This document shows, piece after piece, positions 33,743-41,639 of a stretch of 50,642 nucleotides of DNA. How positions within the stretch are numbered: the first letter of the stretch is position 1; every line of letters starts with the position of its first letter. Below the pieces are notes generated by a model. That model searched no databases and was not told where the DNA came from. It saw only the letters and a program-made list of their open reading frames with translations. Source of the DNA: Mariprofundaceae bacterium (GTDB lineage Bacteria > Pseudomonadota > Zetaproteobacteria > Mariprofundales > Mariprofundaceae); contig JALUXZ010000161.1 in assembly GCA_027018935.1 (NCBI GenBank), positions 1-50,642 on the forward strand, read 5' to 3'. The translations under genes and the position numbers were made by a program.

Positions 33743-35251
33743 ATGCCGAAGTTCTACCTTGAAGCCATCGAACACGCACGTGTCTATGACATTGCCAAAG
33801 AAACGCCACTGGAGCTTGCCCCCAAGCTTTCCGCACGTCTGAGCAATGAAGTATTGATAAAACGTGAAGATTTACAGCCTGTTTTCTCATTCAAACTACG
33901 CGGTGCCTACAATAAAATTGCCAATTTAAGCGATACTGAACGGCAAAATGGCGTTATTTGCGCATCGGCTGGCAACCATGCCCAAGGTGTTGCCTTGTCT
34001 GCGAAGAAACTTGCCATCAAAGCTACCATTGTTATGCCACGCACCACCCCTGAAATTAAAGTTAAAGCTGTTGAATCATATGGCGCAAATGTTGTGCTTT
34101 TTGGCGATTCTTATTCCGATGCCAGTGCCCATGCCAACGAACTATGCCAACAAACGGGCATGACTTATATTCACCCATACGATGATCCTTTGGTGATTGC
34201 TGGGCAAGGCACCATTGCGGCTGAAATTCTACGCCAAGCACCTTCAGATTTGGATTATATCTTTGTACCTATTGGTGGTGGCGGTCTGATTGCTGGCATT
34301 GCCACATATTTGAAACAAATTACGCCTAATACTCGCATTATCGGTGTTGAGCCTGTCGATTCTGCTGCCATGCACGATTCGATTAAAGCAGGTGAGTTGG
34401 TCACTCTTGAACAAGTCGGTATTTTTGCCGATGGTGTTGCCGTTAAAAAAGTTGGCACGCATACCTTTGATTTGGTTCAGCGTTATGTTGATGATATTAT
34501 CCTTGTTGATACCGATGAAATTTGTGCTGCAATTAAAGATATTTACGATGAAGATCGCTCCGTTGTAGAGCCTGCGGGAGCCTTGGCTGTGGCTGGCATG
34601 AAAAAATATGTGCGTGAGCATGCATTGCGCGGGCAAGTGATTGCTTGCATCAACAGCGGTGCCAACATGAATTTTGATCGTTTGCGCCATGTTGCCGAAC
34701 GCTCTGAAATGGGTGAGCGTCGTGAAGCATTGTTTGCGGTCACCATTGATGAAAAACCAGGCAGTTTTTTAACCTTTTGTAAATTATTGGGTGATCGCCC
34801 TATCACTGAATTTAATTACCGCCTGTCTAGCCGCAAACAAGCCTATGTATTTGTTGGTATTGCTGTGGCATGCGAGCAAGAGCGTCAAGACATTCAAAAT
34901 TTACTTGAAAAACATCAATATCCCGTCATTGATTTAATGGATAATGAGGTAGCAAAACTACATATGCGACACATGGTCGGCGGCAAATCGACCGAGGTTC
35001 AAAATGAACAGCTTTATCGTTTTGAATTTCCAGAGCGTCCTGCTGCCCTATTAGATTTTCTCACCTGCATTGCAGGACGTTGGAATATATCATTGTTTCA
35101 TTATCGCAATCATGGTGCGGCATTTGGTCGTGTCTTGGTCGGTGTTGAAGTTCCCAAACATGACCAACAGGCATTTGAAGGTTTTCTATTAACCCTAGGT
35201 TACACATGGGTCAATGAATCGAATAACCCTGCGTTAAAGCTATTTTTATAA
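33743..35251 (+). CDS. ilvA: threonine ammonia-lyase, biosynthetic
   Basis: A 502-residue enzyme. The N-terminal PLP domain has the lysine in FSFKLRGAYNK, the asparagine loop ASAGNHAQGVA, and PIGGGGLIAGIA for the phosphate. Two C-terminal ACT-like regulatory domains start near EALFAVTIDEKPGSF and EQLYRFEFPERPAALLDFL, as in the isoleucine-inhibited form. It makes 2-oxobutanoate for isoleucine. The family start MPKFYLEAIEHARVYD at 33743 is preferred over the longer open frame beginning at 33611, which would overlap pabC. Confidence 0.95.
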   Translation: MPKFYLEAIEHARVYDIAKETPLELAPKLSARLSNEVLIKREDLQPVFSFKLRGAYNKIANLSDTERQNGVICASAGNHAQGVALSAKKLAIKATIVMPRTTPEIKVKAVESYGANVVLFGDSYSDASAHANELCQQTGMTYIHPYDDPLVIAGQGTIAAEILRQAPSDLDYIFVPIGGGGLIAGIATYLKQITPNTRIIGVEPVDSAAMHDSIKAGELVTLEQVGIFADGVAVKKVGTHTFDLVQRYVDDIILVDTDEICAAIKDIYDEDRSVVEPAGALAVAGMKKYVREHALRGQVIACINSGANMNFDRLRHVAERSEMGERREALFAVTIDEKPGSFLTFCKLLGDRPITEFNYRLSSRKQAYVFVGIAVACEQERQDIQNLLEKHQYPVIDLMDNEVAKLHMRHMVGGKSTEVQNEQLYRFEFPERPAALLDFLTCIAGRWNISLFHYRNHGAAFGRVLVGVEVPKHDQQAFEGFLLTLGYTWVNESNNPALKLFL

Positions 35252-35252
35252 C

Positions 35253-37160
35253 TTAATGCTGCAACTGTTGCTGGCGAAGCAATGCTTGTGCCCGCATCAC
35301 GTTCTGCTTTGCCATTTTAAAATCAGGCAAAATGGCAATAGCACGCTTAAAAGTCGCAATACCTTGCTGATAATCCCCTTTCATCAAATATGCTGCACCC
35401 AATAAATTCAAAGCTGGTGGATTATAAGGGTAAATCACTTCAAAGTGTTGCAAATAAGCAATGGCATCATCATAACGCTTTTGTCGATATGCTATTTCAG
35501 CCACACCAAATACAGCACGGAAATTATCTTTATCCCAAGTATAGGCTTTTTCATACTCAAGACTTGCCACAGAAGGCTGACGAACATGAGACATCGCCGA
35601 GCCTGCATACCATTCAGAAATCACCCAGCGTGTTGGCCAAATACTTAACAACATCAAACCTAGCAACAATGTTAATATTACGGGTTTCAATGCTACAACA
35701 GGCAAAGCAGGTAATTTCATCACATTAGGCATGGGCTTTAATGCTGCCCACCAACAAGCTGCAAACAATGCAAATACAAACATACTAGCAGGATTAAAAA
35801 ACACATGGTTAAACATCGCATCAAACAGTGCTGCTGTAATCGCTGCAACACCTGTTGCTTGCCATATATCCCACTCTCGCCAAACAGAAATAAATAATCG
35901 CCACCAAAAAAACAGCAATAAACCCATAAATAATATTGTGGCTATCAACCCTTGTTGGGTCGCAATTTGCAATACAATATTATGTGGATTTGTTGTAAAG
36001 GTTCGTGCGTTACTTAAGGGATCTCGGAAATCTGGAAAATGATTGCTAAAGCTTGGATAAATCGCAAAAAAGCTACCTGTTCCCTGCCCCAGCAAAGGTT
36101 TCTCTAATGCCATAGCTGTTGCCGATGCATACATGGGCGTTCGAGCCCCAAGCACTGGTTTTAAGGCATTCCACATATCTGCTAATGGCGGCTGAACAAC
36201 ATTACCGCTCAAAGTTTTCACCTGCATATCTATTGCTGATTCCACTGTCCCTGAAACACGTACCAGATCACGGTAATGGTAAGGCAGCATTTCATAAATA
36301 AACACAGAAACTACACATGAACTTAACAATAAAATTACTGGAAAATAGCATGCAGGCAACTTCCAGTTTTGAGCCAATATCCAAGTTCGATGGCGTAAGC
36401 ACAATACCAATAACACCACGACTGCCAAAGTCATACCGCCTAAAGCACCACGACCTGAAGCAACCAATAACACAGCAATAATCGTAGTTACTGAAAACCA
36501 ATTCAAAATTCGCAGCACAGCATGACTTTGTGTAACAAGTAAATAAATCAATACAGGCAGCAACACAACCAACACATCGCCTGTAAAATTCACATGTCCG
36601 ATGGGTGAAAAAAGCACACTTACATTATAATTCGGTGTACCATAATCTAGAATATAGCTCTGCCAATATCGAAAGGAGAAAACAAAACTGCCTAGCGTAA
36701 TCAACCACGCCCAAACAGCTTGAAATGATGCTATATTTCGCCATGCCCAACAGACGGTTAAAAATACGCCTAGGGCACTCAACCAAAAAGAAAAACGGAT
36801 CAAACCCTCCGTTTGATTGGGGCCAATAAAAGCACCTATGGCTAATAACACATAGAACAATAACAAAGCCAAACCAGACCATGAAAGCGACCATTCAGGT
36901 AACGTAGAACGCCGCCATAATACCCATAAGGCAGCCAATCCCATCCATACACCACACAAAGTTAGCACTGCCCATTTGGGTTCTTCATTTGGTGCAATCA
37001 TTGGAAACAAACGAACATTCAACATAAAAACAAACAAAACAAGTGGTGCTAATACCCATAACCAAACAGCAGAATCTGTGTCCTGCCATGATGGTTTTGT
37101 AGAAGCTTGTGCTACTTTTTGTGCTGACTTTTTACTTTTATTTGAATTTTTAGAACGCAT
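35253..37160 (-). CDS. O-antigen ligase/polymerase-like membrane protein with TPR tail
   Basis: A 635-residue protein with about 10 to 12 membrane segments and a large periplasmic loop (about 280-370). The stretch PLLGQGTGSFFAIYP with the following TTNPHNIVLQIATQQGLI is the Wzy_C/WaaL-family signature. The last 100 residues are tetratricopeptide-like (AYLQHFEVIYPYNPPALNLLG, GIATFKRAIAILPD). Such proteins ligate or polymerise glycans on lipid carriers; some are pilin glycosyltransferases. No LPS cluster is next to it, so its substrate is open. The stop is one base from the convergent ilvA stop. A lysine-rich, cytoplasmic N-terminal tail is notable. Confidence 0.82.
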   Translation of the reverse strand: MRSKNSNKSKKSAQKVAQASTKPSWQDTDSAVWLWVLAPLVLFVFMLNVRLFPMIAPNEEPKWAVLTLCGVWMGLAALWVLWRRSTLPEWSLSWSGLALLLFYVLLAIGAFIGPNQTEGLIRFSFWLSALGVFLTVCWAWRNIASFQAVWAWLITLGSFVFSFRYWQSYILDYGTPNYNVSVLFSPIGHVNFTGDVLVVLLPVLIYLLVTQSHAVLRILNWFSVTTIIAVLLVASGRGALGGMTLAVVVLLVLCLRHRTWILAQNWKLPACYFPVILLLSSCVVSVFIYEMLPYHYRDLVRVSGTVESAIDMQVKTLSGNVVQPPLADMWNALKPVLGARTPMYASATAMALEKPLLGQGTGSFFAIYPSFSNHFPDFRDPLSNARTFTTNPHNIVLQIATQQGLIATILFMGLLLFFWWRLFISVWREWDIWQATGVAAITAALFDAMFNHVFFNPASMFVFALFAACWWAALKPMPNVMKLPALPVVALKPVILTLLLGLMLLSIWPTRWVISEWYAGSAMSHVRQPSVASLEYEKAYTWDKDNFRAVFGVAEIAYRQKRYDDAIAYLQHFEVIYPYNPPALNLLGAAYLMKGDYQQGIATFKRAIAILPDFKMAKQNVMRAQALLRQQQLQH

Positions 37161-37162
37161 GC

Positions 37163-38305
37163 TTACGGTACTTCGCCTTTACTCCACACATCATTGCTGG
37201 ACACATCCAACACATCCAGCCACAAACCGCCATGTTTCACACGTAAACGACGGCGCACAGGTAAGGATAAAGCCTTTTCATGCTTCCAGTCAGGGCACAT
37301 TACTGCTACCCGCCAACCGACAAAAGAATCACGCAATACATGCCCTAACTCACGGTAAAATTGTATGCCATCCATCTCAATACGTAAGCCATACGGCGGA
37401 TTACAAATCATAAGCCCAGCCTTTGCATCTTTGGCTGGTTTTAGTTTTTGCACATCCTGCTGCTGCACATGCAAATCTGCCAATACACCAGCTCGCTCTG
37501 CATTCTCTTTGCAGGCAGTCAACGCACCGACATGAATATCAGATACGTCTATTTTATTAGCCAAAGCATCCTGCGCCATCGCCGATGTTTTTTCTAACAC
37601 ACGCAGCCAAGCTTTTTCTTTGAATATATCCCAATCTTTAAATGGAAAATCATGCTGGATATTGGGAGCCATTTTACGCCCCATCAATGCCGCTTCAATG
37701 GCTAACGTACCAGAGCCGCACATGGGTACAAGCAAAGCTTCATCTGACTTCCAATCCATCCACTGCACCACTGCTGCCGCCAATGTCTCGCGCATCGGAG
37801 CTTTGGCAGATGCCAAACGATAACCACGTCGATCCAAGCGTTCACCCGATGCATCAACACGAATATCACAACGGTTATTATTGATATGCACATATACCTG
37901 CTGCTCGCGGCCATCTTCTTTATCCAAACGTTTGCCCAAAGCATCTTTGATACCTGCCAATACATGCTCGGCAATCTTATCGGTATGCATCAGTTTCGAT
38001 TTCTCAGCACTGGCTTGCACCACAACCTTACAACCCTTGGGAAGAAAACGCTCCCACGCCATGTTTGCTACATGATGCTGCAATTCAGCCAACATCATGG
38101 CATGACACTTACCCACACGCACCTGAATGCGGGTCATGCAGCGCGCCCTTAGACTCACACGATAAAGCGTGTCCAGTGTGCCAGCAAAGCGAACACCGCC
38201 CTGCCCAGCCTGAATATTATGCGCTGAAAGTGATGTAAGTTCTTGTACTGCTAATGACTCTAGCCCAGGCAGAACCACAGCATAAAATTGGTAAGGTTGT
38301 TTCAT
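37163..38305 (-). CDS. rlmL: THUMP-domain 23S rRNA guanine-N2 methyltransferase (RlmL-like)
   Basis: A 380-residue protein from the ATG at 38305. An N-terminal ferredoxin-like/THUMP RNA-binding part (FYAVVLPGLESLAVQELTSL) is followed by a UPF0020 methyltransferase with LVPMCGSGTLAIEAALMGRK and catalytic MICNPPYGLRIE. This corresponds to the RlmL half (m2G2445) of the E. coli RlmKL fusion. The frame is open to 38494, but the extra codons are hydrophobic and precede the family start. It ends two bases before the O-antigen-ligase-like gene begins. Confidence 0.88.
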   Translation of the reverse strand: MKQPYQFYAVVLPGLESLAVQELTSLSAHNIQAGQGGVRFAGTLDTLYRVSLRARCMTRIQVRVGKCHAMMLAELQHHVANMAWERFLPKGCKVVVQASAEKSKLMHTDKIAEHVLAGIKDALGKRLDKEDGREQQVYVHINNNRCDIRVDASGERLDRRGYRLASAKAPMRETLAAAVVQWMDWKSDEALLVPMCGSGTLAIEAALMGRKMAPNIQHDFPFKDWDIFKEKAWLRVLEKTSAMAQDALANKIDVSDIHVGALTACKENAERAGVLADLHVQQQDVQKLKPAKDAKAGLMICNPPYGLRIEMDGIQFYRELGHVLRDSFVGWRVAVMCPDWKHEKALSLPVRRRLRVKHGGLWLDVLDVSSNDVWSKGEVP

Positions 38306-38517
38306 GCGGGCACTATAAAACAACAACAAACAATAAGATAATAAAAAAGCCTGTAGGGATGTGCTGGTTAATTCTGGATGGGTGGATATGCGATTCAAAA
38401 TTTTCAACCCCAAGACGGCAAGCGCAAGTAATAGCACCGCTATTGCTAAGTTTGCCAACGCTGGCGTTGGTAATTTTGAGCGCATAGACACCATGCATTG
38501 AGTTAATCAGCACCTCC

Positions 38518-38569
38518 CTAGGGGTGAAAAGTACAAGTTTGGCGAAGTACCGAGTTTTTCGATGTGCCC
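38518..38569 (-). mobile_element. truncated relic of the 161-bp MITE-like element
   Basis: Read on the minus strand it begins GGGCACATCGAAAAAC and continues through CTTCGCCAAACTTGT to CACCCCTAG, matching about the first 52 bases of the complete copies with a handful of substitutions. Similarity then becomes patchy. No opposite terminal repeat or target duplication is visible, so it is an old or incomplete copy. Confidence 0.75.
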
Positions 38570-38652
38570 GATAGTATCTGTGAATCATGCGGGTTGAGGG
38601 AACTCTAATTGACAATACAATGAACCTACTGCCCTGCTCATAATATTTTTAG

Positions 38653-38681
38653 TTGACAAGCTCATTAGATGTATCTTTAAT
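38653..38681 (+). promoter_or_regulatory. sigma70-type promoter of the octaheme cytochrome operon
   Basis: TTGACA at 38653-38658 and TTTAAT at 38676-38681, with a 17-base spacer. Transcription would start around 38688-38690, about 45 bases before the first gene. The -35 is a perfect consensus and the -10 differs at one position. It faces the DUF3365/octaheme operon. Confidence 0.7.
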
Positions 38682-38688
38682 GTACCTT
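38666..38688 (+). promoter_or_regulatory. NsrR-like operator overlapping the -10 element
   Basis: The half-sites TAGATGTATCT and TAATGTACCTT, separated by one T, follow the known NsrR pattern AAGATGYATTT-N-AAATRCATCTT at about 9 and 8 of 11 positions. The box covers the -10 region of the promoter, where repressor binding would block transcription. This was matched by eye. NsrR itself is not encoded in the window. Confidence 0.35.
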
Positions 38689-38695
38689 ATATTTT

Positions 38696-38717
38696 GTGAG
38701 TATTATAATTCACTCAT
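38696..38717. promoter_or_regulatory. inverted repeat in the leader of the cytochrome operon
   Basis: TGAGT (38697-38701) and ACTCA (38712-38716) flank ten bases that include the palindrome ATTATAAT. It lies just downstream of the predicted transcription start and 16 bases before the first start codon, followed by GGAGG. It could be a second operator or a small hairpin that affects translation. Confidence 0.35.
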
Positions 38718-38732
38718 AAATTTGGAGGTTTT

Positions 38733-39305
38733 ATGTTATTCAAAGTCATAGGCTGCCTTTTTGTAATTTTATCTTTTTCTGCCTGTGCAAGCAAAACATC
38801 CATTGATATTAAACAACAAGTAGCATTACAAAAAGAAGCCACCTCTATCATACAACAATTTGCAAACACGCTGAAACCACAATTAAAACAAGCACTACAA
38901 CATGGCGGTCCTGCTTATGCCATTGAAACCTGTTCAAAAGCAGCCCCTCTACTGACTACACAGTTAAGCAAACAAACTGGCTGGTCAATCAAACGGGTCA
39001 GTTTAAAAGCTCGCAATCATCACACTGCCATACCCAATAGTTGGGAGAAGTCTATCTTGCAACAATTTAACCGTGACCAAGCTGACGGAAAATCACCTTC
39101 AACCATGCAGGCAAGCCGAATAGAAAATGGGACTTACCAGTTTATGAAGGCTCAATCAGTCACCCCAGTTTGCCTATTATGTCATGGTGAGAATCTTAAA
39201 CCTGATGTTGTTGCTGCATTGAAGAAATACTACCCGCAAGATCAGGCAAGATATTATAAACTTGGGCAAATAAGAGGAGCGTTTAGTTTAACTAAACAGC
39301 TGTGA
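38733..39305 (+). CDS. DUF3365 (Tll0287-like) heme lipoprotein
   Basis: A 190-residue exported protein. A signal sequence ends at a lipobox-like SFSACAS. The body resembles DUF3365/Tll0287-like sensors: YAIETCSKAAPLL, SIKRVSLKARNHHTAIPNSWE and a c-type heme motif CLLCH near residue 147. Related domains bind heme c with an unusual cysteine or similar ligand and are seen as redox or gas sensors or electron carriers. GGAGG precedes the ATG. It is the first gene of the operon and is followed after 25 bases by the octaheme gene. Its exact role (electron carrier or sensor) is open. Confidence 0.82.
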   Translation: MLFKVIGCLFVILSFSACASKTSIDIKQQVALQKEATSIIQQFANTLKPQLKQALQHGGPAYAIETCSKAAPLLTTQLSKQTGWSIKRVSLKARNHHTAIPNSWEKSILQQFNRDQADGKSPSTMQASRIENGTYQFMKAQSVTPVCLLCHGENLKPDVVAALKKYYPQDQARYYKLGQIRGAFSLTKQL

Positions 39306-39330
39306 AAATAAGCAACGCTAGGAGGTTGTA

Positions 39331-40959
39331 ATGGAACGGTGCTTACAATATCTGCAAGTGTCCCTATTGATAACATGTTTTTCAGGTATGATGGTTTTTG
39401 CTACTGACGCTCAGAGCTCAGAAACCCATACTATAGAAAAAACGGCAAACCCAATCAATACAACAGCGAATCATAGCCAATTCAAAGCCTTGCAACAAAA
39501 ATTCAACAGTGGTCCGGAAGTCACCAAAGCTTGCCTCTCCTGTCATAATCAAGCTGGCAAACAGATACAGAAAAATATTCATTGGACTTGGTCTTATCAC
39601 AATAAAAAGACTGGGCAACTGCTCGGCAAAGAACATCTGATCAATAATTTTTGTTCAAATGCCCGTGGTAACGAAGGTATGTGTGCCCAGTGTCATATTA
39701 GTTATGGGGCAAAAAACTTTAAATTACCGAAAAAACAGAGTCAAATTGATTGCCTCGTTTGTCATGATACAACAGGTAGCTATTATCGTTTACCACCCAC
39801 AAAGGGAAGTCCTGCCTGTTCGATTTTATTTGCAGGCAAGAAACCTATCCAATGGGAACATGTTGCACAGAATGTCGGACTACCAAGGCGCTCTAACTGT
39901 GGATCCTGCCATTTTAATGGTGGCGGTGGTGATAACGTAAAACATGGTGACCTATCTTCAATCATGGCCAATCCAACGAAAGATGTGGATATACATATGT
40001 CCCCAGACGGACAAAACTTTGCTTGTACCGCTTGCCATGTAACCAAAAATCACCAGTGGTCTGGTAGTCGCTATCAGGGGTTGGCTCGTGATTTAAAAGG
40101 CACAGGTAAGCCAGGTTTTCGCAGGGTTGCCACATCATGTGAGTCTTGTCACGGGCTGGAGCCGCATCCAAAAGATTCAATAAAACATTTGACCCTGAAC
40201 ACCCATGTCAAACGGGTAGCTTGTCAGGCGTGTCATATACCAAGCTTTGCCCGTGGAGGTGTGGCAACACGTACCTTCTGGGATTGGCGCACCGCTGGTC
40301 GCACCAAAAAGGGCTTGGGTTTTATGGAAGAAAATTATACCCAGGGAAATGGGAAAAAACGAGAAACCTACTGGTCAATCAAGGGGAATTTCAAAAATGG
40401 TGAAAATATTGTACCATATTATGCTTGGTATAATGGCGTAAATACTTATACCACAGTGGATACACACTTTGACCCAACAAAGCCCGTGGACATCAACCAT
40501 CTGGAAGGCTCTGCCAATGATGCGGCTTCACGTATCTGGCCATTCAAACGTATGGTAACTTGGCTGCAATATGATAAAAAATACAATAACTTAGTATATA
40601 CACACTTATGGGGCAATGACGATGAGTCTTTTTGGGGTAACTTCAAGCTTAAAAAGGCAATTGCCCGTGGTATGAAAGATGCAAACAAACCATTCAGTGG
40701 TGAGGTCGGTTTTATCAAAACATATTCCTATTGGCCAACAACTCATATGGTTGCCCCCAAAGAAAAGGCGGTTGCATGCATGGAGTGTCATGCTACAGAT
40801 GGTCGGTTAAACGAAATTAAGGGCATATATATAGCAGGACATCATCATTTTACATGGCTGGATAAAACAGCTTGGCTTGTCATTGCTCTTACGGGTAGTG
40901 GAATCTTACTGCATATGCTGATACGTCTATTTGCAGCTGTAAGGAGGAAGAAGTCATGA
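39331..40959 (+). CDS. octaheme c-type cytochrome, tetrathionate reductase (OTR) family
   Basis: A 542-residue periplasmic cytochrome with exactly eight CxxCH motifs, starting near residues 68, 118, 141, 190, 232, 270, 298 and 483. This count and spacing, the isolated last motif and the overall size fit the octaheme tetrathionate reductase family, whose Shewanella member reduces tetrathionate, nitrite and hydroxylamine in vitro and has a lysine-ligated active heme. An N-terminal signal sequence and, unusually for a soluble enzyme, a C-terminal membrane anchor near 510-535 (followed by RRKKS) are visible. AGGAGG precedes the ATG. The stop overlaps the cytochrome b start (ATGA). The physiological substrate is not determinable from sequence. 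Confidence 0.88.
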   Translation: MERCLQYLQVSLLITCFSGMMVFATDAQSSETHTIEKTANPINTTANHSQFKALQQKFNSGPEVTKACLSCHNQAGKQIQKNIHWTWSYHNKKTGQLLGKEHLINNFCSNARGNEGMCAQCHISYGAKNFKLPKKQSQIDCLVCHDTTGSYYRLPPTKGSPACSILFAGKKPIQWEHVAQNVGLPRRSNCGSCHFNGGGGDNVKHGDLSSIMANPTKDVDIHMSPDGQNFACTACHVTKNHQWSGSRYQGLARDLKGTGKPGFRRVATSCESCHGLEPHPKDSIKHLTLNTHVKRVACQACHIPSFARGGVATRTFWDWRTAGRTKKGLGFMEENYTQGNGKKRETYWSIKGNFKNGENIVPYYAWYNGVNTYTTVDTHFDPTKPVDINHLEGSANDAASRIWPFKRMVTWLQYDKKYNNLVYTHLWGNDDESFWGNFKLKKAIARGMKDANKPFSGEVGFIKTYSYWPTTHMVAPKEKAVACMECHATDGRLNEIKGIYIAGHHHFTWLDKTAWLVIALTGSGILLHMLIRLFAAVRRKKS

Positions 40960-41639
40960 GCATGCATCGCATTATGATTTATACCCGTTTTGAGCGGCTA
41001 TGGCACTGGCTACAAGCTGGAGCTATTCTAACACTATTATTTACAGGCCTTCGCATTCATGGAACTCATACACTGATCAGCTTTGAGACAGCCGCAACCA
41101 TCCATAATATCGTGGCTATTGGGCTTTTAGTATTATGGGCATTTGCCACATTCTGGTTATTTACAACCAGTAACTGGAGACATTATATGCCAACCAAACA
41201 AGGACTCTGGCGTATTATCCGTTTTTATTCCTATGGCATATTTCAGGGGGAACATCATCCATACCACAAGGCATTTTGGCGCAAGCATAACCCCTTACAG
41301 GCTGCTGCTTACCTTGGTTTAAAAATAGTAATCTTTCCAATGGTGTGGATATCAGGTTTAATTTATCTTTATATCGTTCTTGGCGGCTCATGGTCAGGTT
41401 TGCTTAATTTTCCAGCAGCGGTTGCATTCACCCATACATTAGCAGCTTTTGCACTGATTCTTTTTCTAATTATTCACCTATATATGCTGACTATTGGAGG
41501 CAGCCTTATACAACATATCACCCCTATGATTAACGGCTTTGATGAAGTCGATCTATCTCAAGTAGAGGAAGCCTACCTAGAAGCCGATGAACCAAATCAT
41601 ATCAAAGATGACATTAATCAATCCGAAAACCATCGCTAA
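40956..41639 (+). CDS. membrane cytochrome b (cytochrome b561/FdnI-like)
   Basis: A 227-residue protein with four main membrane segments. Heme-ligand histidines are plausible in RFERLWHWLQAG, AATIHNIVAIG, VAFTHTLAAF and LIIHLYMLTI. The pattern is that of the di-heme cytochrome b subunits of formate dehydrogenase, hydrogenase and thiosulfate reductase. It most likely exchanges electrons between the quinone pool and the periplasmic cytochromes encoded on both sides. It overlaps the octaheme gene by four bases and shares one base with the next gene (TAATG). The acidic C-terminal tail is cytoplasmic by the usual topology. Confidence 0.87.
   Translation: MSMHRIMIYTRFERLWHWLQAGAILTLLFTGLRIHGTHTLISFETAATIHNIVAIGLLVLWAFATFWLFTTSNWRHYMPTKQGLWRIIRFYSYGIFQGEHHPYHKAFWRKHNPLQAAAYLGLKIVIFPMVWISGLIYLYIVLGGSWSGLLNFPAAVAFTHTLAAFALILFLIIHLYMLTIGGSLIQHITPMINGFDEVDLSQVEEAYLEADEPNHIKDDINQSENHR

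Larger units (their letters stand above)
38306..38732. other. divergent intergenic region of the cytochrome operon
   Basis: This 427-bp gap holds, from left to right, hydrophobic-reading but probably non-coding sequence (38306-38494), a degraded relic of the 161-bp repeat family (38518-38569), a strong promoter, an NsrR-like box and an inverted repeat in the leader. The sequence near 38427-38446 (TAATAGCACCGCTATTGC) resembles the palindromic core of the 161-bp element, so the relic may once have been longer. No RNA gene was recognised. Confidence 0.6.

Noticed and set aside
38306-38494. Hydrophobic N-terminal extension in frame with the RlmL-like protein
   Set aside because: Family alignment begins at MKQPYQFYAV at 38305, and the extension would overlap intergenic repeat-like sequence; it is more likely non-coding.
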